Shown here in pieces: positions 1-8,093 of a stretch of 64,000 nt of DNA (the stretch's first letter is position 1; each line of letters starts with the position of its first letter). The stretch is from contig NZ_CP111085.1 in assembly GCF_026278345.1 (NCBI RefSeq), positions 4,288,501 to 4,352,500 on the forward strand, in the 5' to 3' direction. The stretch is from Tellurirhabdus rosea. Its GTDB lineage: Bacteria > Bacteroidota > Bacteroidia > Cytophagales > Spirosomataceae. The position numbers and the translations under genes were made by a program. The notes beneath the pieces are model-generated. The model ran no database searches, was not told the origin of the DNA, and worked only from the letters and a program-made list of their open reading frames with translations.

Positions 1-703
1 GCCCGGCGATGAGCGCGACCAGCATCAGGTTGCCCGCAAAGGCGAGCGTCGTGTTGGTAAAATGCCGTTTGATGCGTCGGTGATCCAGGTAAAGTGCCCC
101 GGCAATGAGCAGCACCGCCAGCAGCAGGGCCGATACCAGCACCGACAGGTCACGCAGGTTGCCTTTAAAGTAAAATTCCAGCGGCCGGATTGTAACCCCG
201 ACCCACGAAATCAAGGCCGTCAAACCCAGAGAGAGCACGCCCCGGTGGTCGAAGGCGTAGGCCAGGGCGATGAACAGCACGGCCGGAATGGCCGTAACCA
301 GTCCGTAGCGCGTCCCAAAAATGGTGTACGTATACTGCGCATAGCCTTCCAGCGTCAGAAAAAGCAGGCAGCCGAGTAGCAGCGCGTATTCACCAAAGGG
401 CGTTTTGGTACCCGTCTGAACCGGCATGTAAGGCTTTTTGTCCCGAAAAGCAAAGGCAAAACAGGCGGCGCACAGCAGCGTCAGCACCGACAGCAGCGCG
501 TTATGGCCGATGCGGTCAAGATTTTCGTAGATTAACAGACCGGCTCCCGTCGTGAAAAGCAAAATACCCAGATAGAGCATCACCCGGAGTTCCCAGTGGA
601 CCGAAAAGGGCCTGTCGGCTTCCGCCCGTTCGAGCGTAATCCGGTGCTGCCGGGTAAGAATCTGGTCTTTTTCAAGTATATCCAATATCCATTCTGGGGA
701 CAT
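1..703 (-). CDS. DUF2157-type multi-pass membrane protein, 3' end outside window
   Basis: The frame is open from an ATG at 703-701 to the window edge, giving 234 residues of an incomplete protein. The N-terminus (MSPEWILDILEKDQIL) is a short soluble segment resembling the start of DUF2157 proteins. At least six or seven hydrophobic segments follow, separated by short loops, for example YLGILLFTTGAGLLIY near residue 45 and LSVLVSALLLAVLLIAGALY near residue 190. Family proteins are integral inner-membrane proteins of unknown function. It is divergent from the FAN1-like gene, with a 114-base spacer. The family assignment comes from the N-terminal pattern and topology, so the fold call is moderate; the reading frame itself is convincing. 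Confidence 0.75.
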   Translation of the reverse strand, partial: MSPEWILDILEKDQILTRQHRITLERAEADRPFSVHWELRVMLYLGILLFTTGAGLLIYENLDRIGHNALLSVLTLLCAACFAFAFRDKKPYMPVQTGTKTPFGEYALLLGCLLFLTLEGYAQYTYTIFGTRYGLVTAIPAVLFIALAYAFDHRGVLSLGLTALISWVGVTIRPLEFYFKGNLRDLSVLVSALLLAVLLIAGALYLDHRRIKRHFTNTTLAFAGNLMLVALIAG

Positions 704-817
704 AAAGGGAGATTTTGGTGTTTATTCTAAGCGCAGTTCAACCCAGACTTTTCGCCAGAAGAGATTTTGTGTCTGCTGCCGAAAACGTAGCGCTTTCTGC
801 GTTTAAACTGAAATGCA

Positions 818-2506
818 ATGGCTTCCGGACAGCAACAACTTGAATTACCGCCGAAATATTACCTCGATTATTTCCGCTACCTCATCGGCTTTGTCCGCCG
901 GATGTATGGACATTTGTTAAACGAGTCGGAAACGTCGTTTATTGACCGTTTTGAAAACCTAACCGAAGACGCGCAGTGCTTGTTCGTGCGATTCAGCAAC
1001 CGGCGCGGTCTGTTTTTCCGGATCAATAAGCTGCAATATAAAGAAATCGAAGAACTGCCTGCCGCCGTCGGCGAGCTGCTCATTCAGGGATTCATCGAAC
1101 GCCTCAACCCGCACCACGAGGTGATGGGCAACGAGGTGCTGAACACGTTTACCAAGCCCGAACTGCTCAGTCTGCTGCCGCTGGAGCCGGAAGAACTGCG
1201 CCCGCTGTCGAAGGAAAAGAAAGAAGGCATCCTCCGGTACGCCCTGCACGAACTGGATTTTGCCGAAATCGTGACGAGCCTGACCACCCGCGAAACGGTG
1301 GTCAAGATGAATTACGAGGCGGAGGTGATGATGCTGAAATACCTGTTTTTCGGCAACCGTTCGTCGGATATGAGCGAATTTGTCATCCGCGACCTCGGCA
1401 AGGTGAGCTTTGAGCGTTACGACGAAAGCAAGCTGACGCCCCGCTTCTTCAGCCGCAAGGAAGTGGAGGACAAACTGCTTATTTCGCTGACCAACGAAGA
1501 ATTCCACGAACTGCAGGACGCCGCCACGCCGCCCGAGGACATTTACAACTGGTTCATGAACTGGAACGAAACCCGGCCCGAGCTGACCGAAATTGCCATT
1601 CCCGGCTATGCCCGGCTTGTGACCCGCGTCGGCGGCTACCTCGAACGGCAGAAACTGCCCGAACAGGCCATGCAGGTCTACCAGCTCACCGATAAGGTTC
1701 CGGCCCGCGAACGCCGCGTTCGGCTGCTGGCCAAATCCGGCCTGACAGAAGAGGCGCTGGCCCTCTGCGACGATATTGCGCTGACGCCCCAGAACGCCGA
1801 CGAGCGGTTTTTTGCGGTTGATTTCCGGGAAAAAATCCTGTCGGCGGCCGAAAAGAAGCGGAGCCGCAAGTCCACGACGCGCTTTTTGTCGGACGCCGAA
1901 AGTGTGGCGATTCCCGCCGTGTACCGGCACCACGTCGAAGCGGGCGTCATGAATCATTTTCTGGAAGAAGGCCGGGAGGCGGCTTTCTCCGAAAATTATC
2001 CCTGGCGCGGGCTGTTCGGGCTGGTATTCTGGGACGTTATTTACGACGCCAACGTCTCGGCCATCCACCACCCGCTGCAGCGCGCCCCGTCGGACTTTTA
2101 CCTGCCGGACTTTTACCTGAAACGGGAGGATGCCCTGAAAAAGCGGCTGGCCAGTCTCAAGACCCGGGACGACTGGCGGGCGCATACCGAAAAGATTTTT
2201 CGGGAAAAAGCCGGTATCACCAACGTGCTGGTTGACTGGAACGAGGAACTGCTGAACCTGGTCCTGCGAATCATCGACCTGCTGGAACCGGAGCAGCTGG
2301 GCCTGATTCTGCTGGAAATGTCGCGGAACCTGCGCGAAAACACCCGGGGCTTTCCGGACCTGCTGATCTGGAACGAAACCGGCGACTACGAATTTGTCGA
2401 GGTCAAATCCCCGACCGACCACCTGAGTGCCCAGCAGCTGCACTGGCTACAGTTTTTCCAGACGCTGGACGTGCGGGCGCGCGTGCTGCGGGTAGAGTGG
2501 GTCTGA
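818..2506 (+). CDS. FAN1-like VRR-NUC domain structure-specific nuclease
   Basis: A 562-residue protein ending in a VRR-NUC module with the PD-(D/E)xK catalytic arrangement: FPDLL with D514, then EVK with E528 and K530. The long N-terminal part is helical; LPEQAMQVYQL and the following helices resemble the TPR-like region of FAN1, and the N-terminus resembles its SAP-like/DNA-binding part. Eukaryotic and bacterial FAN1 cut 5' flaps and process interstrand crosslinks; the same role here is inference. Length and domain order fit bacterial FAN1 rather than a short phage VRR-NUC protein. ATG 818 is preferred to the ATG at 813, which is in another frame. It stands alone, convergent with the following methyltransferase (gap of 6 bases). 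Confidence 0.85.
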   Translation: MASGQQQLELPPKYYLDYFRYLIGFVRRMYGHLLNESETSFIDRFENLTEDAQCLFVRFSNRRGLFFRINKLQYKEIEELPAAVGELLIQGFIERLNPHHEVMGNEVLNTFTKPELLSLLPLEPEELRPLSKEKKEGILRYALHELDFAEIVTSLTTRETVVKMNYEAEVMMLKYLFFGNRSSDMSEFVIRDLGKVSFERYDESKLTPRFFSRKEVEDKLLISLTNEEFHELQDAATPPEDIYNWFMNWNETRPELTEIAIPGYARLVTRVGGYLERQKLPEQAMQVYQLTDKVPARERRVRLLAKSGLTEEALALCDDIALTPQNADERFFAVDFREKILSAAEKKRSRKSTTRFLSDAESVAIPAVYRHHVEAGVMNHFLEEGREAAFSENYPWRGLFGLVFWDVIYDANVSAIHHPLQRAPSDFYLPDFYLKREDALKKRLASLKTRDDWRAHTEKIFREKAGITNVLVDWNEELLNLVLRIIDLLEPEQLGLILLEMSRNLRENTRGFPDLLIWNETGDYEFVEVKSPTDHLSAQQLHWLQFFQTLDVRARVLRVEWV

Positions 2507-2512
2507 GGCTCT

Positions 2513-3250
2513 CTAAACCCGTCCGGTCCGCAGAAATATCGGGAACCGTACCTCCCGTTCCCCGTTGCCCCAGACCGCTTTTAATTCGTCTTCGATCAGC
2601 GAGACCGGGTCTGTTCCGTGCTGTTTCTGGTATTTCTGCACGCTGGACCACGTGCGTAGGTAATTCAGAAACCGCCCGGAGTCCCAAAGTCGGCTGGCTA
2701 CAAACCGTTCGTGCCGGATGTCGGCAAAGGGAAAAGCCAGTTGGGCGTACTGGTCCTCTACGTGCCGCCGCATGGCGTCCCAGAACGGCCCCACCAGGTC
2801 ATTGTAAAAATACCGCACAATCCGGTCCACTTCCGGACTTACTTCGTTCAGTCCGTATCCCCATTCGGCAAGGGTCGCTCCGGGCCGGGCTACGCGCCGG
2901 ACTTCCGCATGGAAGGCGTCCACATCGAACCAGTGCAGAGCCTGGGCCACGGTGACCAGATCGAAATGGGCGTCGGGGAAGGGCGTTTTCTCGGCGGCCG
3001 ACACCCGGTAGGTCAGGTTGCCGCGGGCGGGGGCGTTTTCCAGCTGATTCGCGCTCAGGTCGGTGGCTTCTACTTCGTCAAAATAGTCGGCAAGTACCAC
3101 GGCGGCCTGCCCGTTGCCGGTGGCGCAGTCCCAGGCTCGCCGGCGATTGGGCGTGCGGCTTAACAAAAAATCGTACAGCGAGTTTGGATAATCAATACGG
3201 TAGCGGGCGTACAGACTGGCGTGTCCGGAGAAGCGGTCGAGGGTAGACAT
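2513..3250 (-). CDS. class I SAM-dependent methyltransferase
   Basis: A soluble 245-residue protein with a Rossmann-type SAM site: motif I AWDCATGNGQAA at residues 39-50, the acidic ribose-binding segment EATDLS near 61-66, and the motif IV-like stretch FDLVTVAQALHWFD. This pattern is typical of the group containing yeast TMT1 (trans-aconitate methyltransferase) and many uncharacterised small-molecule methyltransferases; the substrate cannot be read. The frame extends 27 codons upstream to 3331, but those residues are low-complexity, while MSTLDRFSGHA is the usual family start, so 3250 was chosen. It is divergent from the cytochrome c gene and shares the 180-base region that carries that gene's promoter. 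Confidence 0.8.
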   Translation of the reverse strand: MSTLDRFSGHASLYARYRIDYPNSLYDFLLSRTPNRRRAWDCATGNGQAAVVLADYFDEVEATDLSANQLENAPARGNLTYRVSAAEKTPFPDAHFDLVTVAQALHWFDVDAFHAEVRRVARPGATLAEWGYGLNEVSPEVDRIVRYFYNDLVGPFWDAMRRHVEDQYAQLAFPFADIRHERFVASRLWDSGRFLNYLRTWSSVQKYQKQHGTDPVSLIEDELKAVWGNGEREVRFPIFLRTGRV

Positions 3251-3338
3251 GGGGGCGGATTTTTTACATAATGCGTTAAACTTTCCGGGGAAGTTGAAGT
3301 CAAAGCTCGGGTTCCGGTTGGAAAAAGCCAAGTATAAA

Positions 3339-3369
3339 TTGGCACATCTGTGGTTTCCGCTTAATTTTG
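3339..3369 (+). promoter_or_regulatory. Bacteroidota-type promoter of the cytochrome c gene
   Basis: TTG at 3339-3341 and TAATTTTG at 3362-3369 are separated by 20 bases. This matches the primary sigma factor consensus of Bacteroidota (TTTG, about 20, TAnnTTTG). The start codon lies 62 bases further on. Confidence 0.6.
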
Positions 3370-3431
3370 TTTGTTACTAAACCAAAGCCTTCGGGTCCCT
3401 TTTTGTTTCACCATTTTTTGCTCTTTTTCTC

Positions 3432-3794
3432 ATGAAAAAACTGTTTGGATTGTTTGTTGCGGTGCTGGTAGGAACGGCGGCTGTCGATGCACAGGCGCAG
3501 ACCAAAGTGCCCGACGACATCAATGCCCTGTTGCAGAAGAATACCTGTCTGGCCTGCCACAATGCCGATAAGCGCGTCGTGGGTCCGGCTTATAAGGATG
3601 TTGCCAAGAAAAAATACACCAACGACCAGATTGTGGACCTGATTTACAATCCGAAACCTGAGCACTGGCCCGGCTATCCTCCGATGGCACCGATGAAGCA
3701 GGTGCCGAAGGACGAGGCGCTGAAAATCGCCAAGTGGATCAACTCCCTGAACGGCGGCGCAGCGGCTAAAACGGCGACCAAGAAAAAAGCATAA
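3432..3794 (+). CDS. small periplasmic class I c-type cytochrome
   Basis: A 120-residue exported mono-haem cytochrome. It has a signal peptide (about residues 1-22, cleavage after AQA), a single haem motif CLACH (C39, C42, H43) and a downstream methionine loop PPMAPM with M85 or M88 as the sixth iron ligand. The size and the TCLACHNADKRVVGPAY context fit the cytochrome c551/c552 group, which shuttles electrons in the periplasm. The C-terminus is a lysine- and alanine-rich tail. A consensus promoter lies upstream and a strong terminator directly downstream, so it is probably monocistronic. The physiological partner is unknown. Confidence 0.9.
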   Translation: MKKLFGLFVAVLVGTAAVDAQAQTKVPDDINALLQKNTCLACHNADKRVVGPAYKDVAKKKYTNDQIVDLIYNPKPEHWPGYPPMAPMKQVPKDEALKIAKWINSLNGGAAAKTATKKKA

Positions 3795-3804
3795 TGTTTA
3801 ATGC

Positions 3805-3839
3805 AAAAGAGCCTGACTTGCAGAAAGTCAGGCTCTTTT
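3805..3839. terminator. bidirectional intrinsic terminator
   Basis: A perfect 15-bp stem (3805-3819 with 3825-3839) and 5-base loop, with A-tract and T-tract on its flanks. It lies between the convergent cytochrome c and rlmB genes and can serve both. Confidence 0.85.
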
Positions 3840-3854
3840 GTTTTAATTCGATTT

Positions 3855-4646
3855 TTATTCCCCGCTGAAAATCCGCTGCCGTACGGCTTCGTACAGCACG
3901 ACACCCGTCGCCACCGAGACGTTCAGCGATTCGACGTTGCCTACCAGCGGAATCCGGGCGTGGTGATCGGCCAGATGCAGCAGCTCCGGCGAAATGCCGT
4001 CCTCTTCGGAGCCCATGACGATGGCCGTCGGGCCGGACAGATCCACTTCGTACAGGTAATTGTCCGTTTTTTCGGTACAGGCCACTACTTTGATGCCCGA
4101 TTCCTTCAGGTATTTGATCGTTTCCTCCAGGTTCACCTCGCGGCTGACGGCCACGTGATTCAACGCGCCCGAAGACGTTTTCATGGCGTCGGCATTAATC
4201 AAGGCAGCACCCCGGGCCGGAATCACAATGCCCTGCACCCCGGCGCATTCGGCAGTCCGGGCGATGGCTCCGAAATTGCGCACGTCCGTAATCCGGTCCA
4301 GAACCAGCAGCAGCGGCACGTTCCCCTGTTCGAATACGTCGGCAATGATGTTCGACAACTTTGCGTAATGCACCGACGACACGAAGCAGATCGCGCCCTG
4401 GTGATTTTTGCGGGTAATCCGGTCCAGCCGTTCGGGTGGAACGCGCTGGATGGTCACTTTACGTTCAAAGGCGAGTTGTTGTATTTCCGGGTAGCTGCCG
4501 CCTTTGAGCAGATACAGCCGGTCGATGTCCTTGCCGGACCGGAGCGTTTCGGTAACAGATTGAACGCCAAAGACAAACTCCTCGGGGTTGGGCTTCGGAC
4601 GGTCGGAATGATGACGATTTACTCGCGGATTGCGCCTGTTCTCCAT
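3855..4646 (-). CDS. rlmB: TrmH/SpoU-family 23S rRNA 2'-O-methyltransferase RlmB
   Basis: A 263-residue SPOUT-class RNA methyltransferase that should methylate the 2'-OH of G2251 in 23S rRNA. All three SpoU motifs are present: NFGAIARTAE at 124-133, MGSEEDGIS at 211-219 and LNVSVATGVVLYE at 241-253. The N-terminal substrate-binding domain is seen as FVFGVQSVTETL near residue 24. A basic, asparagine-rich N-terminal tail precedes it. Its start lies inside the 3' end of the upstream GWxTD gene (28-base overlap, different frame), so the two are co-transcribed and probably translationally coupled. Assignment to RlmB rather than another TrmH paralogue rests on overall pattern. Confidence 0.88.
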   Translation of the reverse strand: MENRRNPRVNRHHSDRPKPNPEEFVFGVQSVTETLRSGKDIDRLYLLKGGSYPEIQQLAFERKVTIQRVPPERLDRITRKNHQGAICFVSSVHYAKLSNIIADVFEQGNVPLLLVLDRITDVRNFGAIARTAECAGVQGIVIPARGAALINADAMKTSSGALNHVAVSREVNLEETIKYLKESGIKVVACTEKTDNYLYEVDLSGPTAIVMGSEEDGISPELLHLADHHARIPLVGNVESLNVSVATGVVLYEAVRQRIFSGE

Positions 4647-5992
4647 GCTTCTACGACGGGATACCAGATGGGTTGGTACTCCACGTACCGCACCAGTTCA
4701 TAGTGGTCCTCGACAAATTGATTGGGTCTTCTGGTAAATGTAAAATTGATCTCGGAGACGTTGGCGCGCTGGTTATACACCCACACTTCGCGGTCGCGGC
4801 TGCGCTGCACGCGGTCGGGCGGACCGAGGATGATGTAAATCATGCCCTTGTCGGTTTTCCAGCCTTCCTTATGCGTCGTAAACAGCCGGTTGGCTTCCTC
4901 CACGCGGTTGTAATAGGCCCGGACGGTCCGGCGCGCCACGTCCTGATTGCCCGCCATCAGCGTCAGCCAGTAACGGTCCAGTGCTTTCTTAACGTCGGTA
5001 GCCCGGTTAAGTTCCCCGTTTTCCTGGGTTGTGCTCATGTACATGACCGGCTTGACCAGCTTTTCAGGACGGGTCAGCCGCGGAAAACGCTTGTCGCCCA
5101 CCAGCAGACCCACGCCGTTGGCGTCGGTGGTGTCGGCCAGAAAAAGATAAAGTCCTTCTGCCGGAAGAATAACCGGCTGGTTGGTCGTCACCGTCAGGGT
5201 CGAGTCCACGTTCAGCGAGCGCGGGGTCGTCCGGGGGGTGGTGTTCATCGGGGAAGAGGCCGCTTCGAACTCGTGCCGGTAGCGCAGCACCTGGAGCGGT
5301 CGCGAAGTGCCCGCAACGTCGCGGATCAGAACCGTGTCGTTGACCGTCGCGAAGTTTTTCAGCACCGGCAGGCCCGTTTTCGGGTCGAAAAACGTGAAGT
5401 GGTCGCTCAGGCGGGTTTGCCGGAAACGGATCGGCAGGTCGTGCAGAACCTTCCGGCCGCTGTTGGTTTCGACAAATTCGGCCAGCATCACGCCCGACAC
5501 GACCGTTTTGGGTTTGGGAACATCAAAGAAAACGGTCAGGTGATGGTCTTCTTTATCGGGCACGTCGGCCGTGACGTTCTGGTTGCTCAGCGTAACCGAG
5601 CCGTAGCCAAGCCGCTCCCGGTTGTTGTAGTCGGGGTAGATAACGTAGTTTAGCACAAAACGGGCGCCCAGGTCGTCCACCGTCGCGAAGGCCTGTCCCT
5701 TCTGGGCAATGACGTTCATGTATACCCGGACCGTCGAGGAATCTTTGTGCAGATAGCGGCTTTTGACGGAGGTCATCCTCCAGTCCGGACCGGAAGTCGG
5801 CGAGGAAGGCGTCGTGCTGCTGCCTGCGGGGCGTGTCGGCGTGCTCTGTGCGGTCTGGGTCCCGGCTTTCTGGGCCCGTTGCCGTGCCAGTTCTTTCGCT
5901 TTTTTGGAAGAAGTGCATCCGGTCAGGAGGGACCCCGACGAGAAAGCTCCGGTCAGAATGGCTATACTGAGAAGTAAAATACGAACGTTCAT
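4619..5992 (-). CDS. GWxTD-domain lipoprotein
   Basis: A 457-residue exported lipoprotein. The signal peptide ends in the lipobox LTGC with lipidated C26, followed by a low-complexity basic linker and a Ser/Thr/Pro-rich stretch. The central part is beta-rich. The C-terminus holds the GWxTD domain common in Bacteroidota, here GWKTD at residues 377-381 followed by GMIYIILGPPD and an aromatic-rich strand region. The function of the domain is not established; such proteins are expected on the periplasmic or outer-membrane face. The last 28 bases overlap rlmB. A 250-base spacer separates it from the divergent methyltransferase gene and should carry both promoters. Confidence 0.85.
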   Translation of the reverse strand: MNVRILLLSIAILTGAFSSGSLLTGCTSSKKAKELARQRAQKAGTQTAQSTPTRPAGSSTTPSSPTSGPDWRMTSVKSRYLHKDSSTVRVYMNVIAQKGQAFATVDDLGARFVLNYVIYPDYNNRERLGYGSVTLSNQNVTADVPDKEDHHLTVFFDVPKPKTVVSGVMLAEFVETNSGRKVLHDLPIRFRQTRLSDHFTFFDPKTGLPVLKNFATVNDTVLIRDVAGTSRPLQVLRYRHEFEAASSPMNTTPRTTPRSLNVDSTLTVTTNQPVILPAEGLYLFLADTTDANGVGLLVGDKRFPRLTRPEKLVKPVMYMSTTQENGELNRATDVKKALDRYWLTLMAGNQDVARRTVRAYYNRVEEANRLFTTHKEGWKTDKGMIYIILGPPDRVQRSRDREVWVYNQRANVSEINFTFTRRPNQFVEDHYELVRYVEYQPIWYPVVEAWRTGAIRE

Positions 5993-6241
5993 AATCGGTC
6001 AAAAGTCAGTTACAAAACGAACGAATCGGTTTGATTGACGTGTCCGCGTGGTTTTTTCGTTCAAGTTAGCACAAAAGCCGTAACTTTAGACCCCGGATTG
6101 CGCTGATTTATGGATTTACACTGAATGCGCCCGAACGGAATCAGAGGAAAGCGGACCAGGCTGGTTCTGGAAAAGCGGCCTGATTTTGTACGGAAATCAG
6201 TGTAATCCCGAAAACAGCAGAATCCAAGTTCAAGACGGATC

Positions 6242-7024
6242 ATGTATAAAACCACCGAAATCACCTCTGCCGAAATCGCTTCGGACAATCCCGTTCACCA
6301 GCGGCTGCTGTTTCCCTACGTCGAAGCGGCAAAGATGGTCAGCGGCAAGGTGCTCGAAATAGGCTGCGGCTGGGGACGGGGAACCGAACTGCTCACCCAG
6401 GCGGCCGATCACTACACTGGAATCGACAAGAACGGCGCGCTCATCGAAGCCCTCCAGCAGCAATACCCGCAGTCCCGGTTCATGCAGGCGAACATCCCGC
6501 CGCTGGCCGGCCCCAACGGCGTACCGCTGCCGGACAACGAATTTGATTATGTAGTGACGTTCCAGGTTATCGAGCACATCGAAAACGACGACCTGTTTGT
6601 CAAAGAAGCCTGCCGCGTGCTGAAGCCGGGCGGAACGCTGCTGCTGACGACGGTCAACCGGCTTTTCTCGCTCACCCGGAATCCCTGGCACGTCCGCGAA
6701 TACACCGCCGACGAGTTGAAGAACCTCCTGCGCCGCCATTTCCCGACCGTAGCCACGGAAGGAATTCACGGCAACGCGAAGGTGATGGAGTACTACGAAC
6801 AGAATAAGGCGTCGGTCGAAAAATTCACCCGCTTCGACATTCTGAACCTGCAATACCGCCTGCCGCGCTGGATGCTCCAGATTCCGTACGACATTTTGAA
6901 CCGCATGAACCGTAACAAACTGCACGAGCAGGGTGGCCTGGCGGCCGAAATTCACTACACCGACTACGTCCGCAGCCAGAACCCGGCGGGCAGTCTGGAC
7001 TTCTTCTATCTGGCGAAAAAATAA
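6242..7024 (+). CDS. class I SAM-dependent methyltransferase (Methyltransf_11 type)
   Basis: A 260-residue protein with motif I VLEIGCGWGRG at residues 38-48, TGIDKN as the acidic loop, FDYVVTFQVIEHIEND as the motif IV region, and LKPGGTLLLTTVN as post-II/III. This is the UbiE/COQ5-like small-molecule methyltransferase fold. The C-terminal third (YRLPRWMLQIPYDILNRMNR) is amphipathic and could form a substrate lid or membrane contact. The substrate is unknown; neighbours give no pathway clue. ATG 6242 is the first start in frame after the spacer. Confidence 0.82.
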   Translation: MYKTTEITSAEIASDNPVHQRLLFPYVEAAKMVSGKVLEIGCGWGRGTELLTQAADHYTGIDKNGALIEALQQQYPQSRFMQANIPPLAGPNGVPLPDNEFDYVVTFQVIEHIENDDLFVKEACRVLKPGGTLLLTTVNRLFSLTRNPWHVREYTADELKNLLRRHFPTVATEGIHGNAKVMEYYEQNKASVEKFTRFDILNLQYRLPRWMLQIPYDILNRMNRNKLHEQGGLAAEIHYTDYVRSQNPAGSLDFFYLAKK

Positions 7025-7036
7025 CCTCTGTACCGC

Positions 7037-7090
7037 GGCGCGCTGCCCGTTGAGGTTTAGCAAAACAAATGCTCAACGGAACAGCGCGCC
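7037..7090. terminator. imperfect long hairpin between convergent genes
   Basis: Arms 7037-7045 with 7082-7090 (9 bp) and 7047-7054 with 7072-7079 (8 bp), a small internal bulge and a 17-base loop. It lies between the methyltransferase and the dienoyl-CoA reductase and lacks a clear T-tract. Confidence 0.5.
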
Positions 7091-7102
7091 GGGGTGCAGA
7101 CC

Positions 7103-7993
7103 TTACTTGCTTTCCCGATTGGCCTGCTTGATGCTCTGCGCAATCAGGTCCCACATCTCCGGCGTTACCTGTTCAAGGTGATTGAACTCCCCGTTGGAAA
7201 GCACTTCGCCGCCGTCGATGGTGACGCATTCGCCCGTCATGTAGGCCGAATAGTCGGACATCAGGTAAGCCGCCAGGTTGGCCAGTTCCTGGTGTTCGCC
7301 CACCCGTTTGAGCGGGATACGGCTCGTTGGGTCCATCATTTTCATTAAAGGTTCCGGAAACAGCCGGTCCCAGGCCCCTTTGGTCGGGAAGGGCCCCGGT
7401 GCAATGCAGTTAAGGCGAATGCCGTACTTACCCCATTCGGCGGCCAGCGATTTAGTCATGATGAGCGCCCCGCCTTTAGCCACTGCCGAGGGCACCACGT
7501 AGCCCGAACCCGTGGAGGCGTACGTAGTGGAAATATTCAGCACCGTGCCCCGAATCTTGTTCTCGATCCAGTATTTACCGACAGCGAGCGTGAAATAATA
7601 CGTGCCGCGCAGCACAATATCGACCACCACATCAAAGGCTTTGTACGACAGTCGTTCGGTGGGGCTGATGAAGTTGCCTGCCGAGTTGTTGAGCAGCCCG
7701 TCGATGCGCCCGAACCGTTCAATCGTCGCGCCGATGACCTTTTCGATTTCATCCGGCTTCCGGACATCGCAGGCCACGGCCAGCACCTGACCGGCTCCCG
7801 GCGCACCGGCCAGTTCGTCGGTCAGTTCCCGGGCCGTATCGTCCAGAACATTTTGCCGACGACTGCAGATGGTCACATTCGCGCCCAGTTGCAGAAAATA
7901 GCGGGTCATGGACTTGCCGAGGCCCGTACCGCCGCCCGTCACAATAATGGTTTTGCCTTGTAAAGCTCCGTCGCGGAGCATGCCCTGAGTCAT
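7103..7993 (-). CDS. 2,4-dienoyl-CoA reductase-type SDR
   Basis: A 296-residue classical-fold short-chain dehydrogenase. It has an NADP-binding TGGGTGLGK at 19-27 and NNSAG at 102-106. At the position of the catalytic Tyr the YxxxK motif reads SAVAK (S169, K173), so the Tyr is absent. Loss of that Tyr is characteristic of mammalian 2,4-dienoyl-CoA reductases, and the C-terminal IAPGPFPTKGAWDRL segment fits that group. The expected reaction is NADPH-dependent reduction of 2,4-dienoyl-CoA during beta-oxidation of unsaturated fatty acids. The gene lies downstream of a dienoyl-CoA isomerase on the same strand, which supports the assignment. Substrate range is inferred. Confidence 0.8.
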   Translation of the reverse strand: MTQGMLRDGALQGKTIIVTGGGTGLGKSMTRYFLQLGANVTICSRRQNVLDDTARELTDELAGAPGAGQVLAVACDVRKPDEIEKVIGATIERFGRIDGLLNNSAGNFISPTERLSYKAFDVVVDIVLRGTYYFTLAVGKYWIENKIRGTVLNISTTYASTGSGYVVPSAVAKGGALIMTKSLAAEWGKYGIRLNCIAPGPFPTKGAWDRLFPEPLMKMMDPTSRIPLKRVGEHQELANLAAYLMSDYSAYMTGECVTIDGGEVLSNGEFNHLEQVTPEMWDLIAQSIKQANRESK

Positions 7994-7996
7994 GAG

Positions 7997-8093
7997 AATA
8001 GCGAATTAGTGAATAGCGAATGGCGAATAATGAATTGGCGAACAGCGTTTTGGCAGAGCCGATTCGCTATTCGCTAATTCACTATTCGCTATT
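7997..8093. repeat. word-type palindrome A
   Basis: Arms 7997-8028 and 8062-8093 are complementary at about 30 of 33 positions with two small indels. They consist of reiterated GAATAGCGAAT-like words. The right arm contains the stop codon of the upstream isomerase gene (8089-8091). Same structural class as the other word-type palindromes in this window. Confidence 0.85.

Noticed and set aside
959-2443. Long antisense frame (494 codons) opposite the FAN1-like gene
   Set aside because: It is a shadow created by high GC: no domain, biased composition, and the plus-strand gene has a clear catalytic motif.
3340-3357. Sigma-54-like site before the cytochrome c gene
   Set aside because: TTGGCACAT is present but the -12 dinucleotide is GT, and a better primary-sigma promoter overlaps it.
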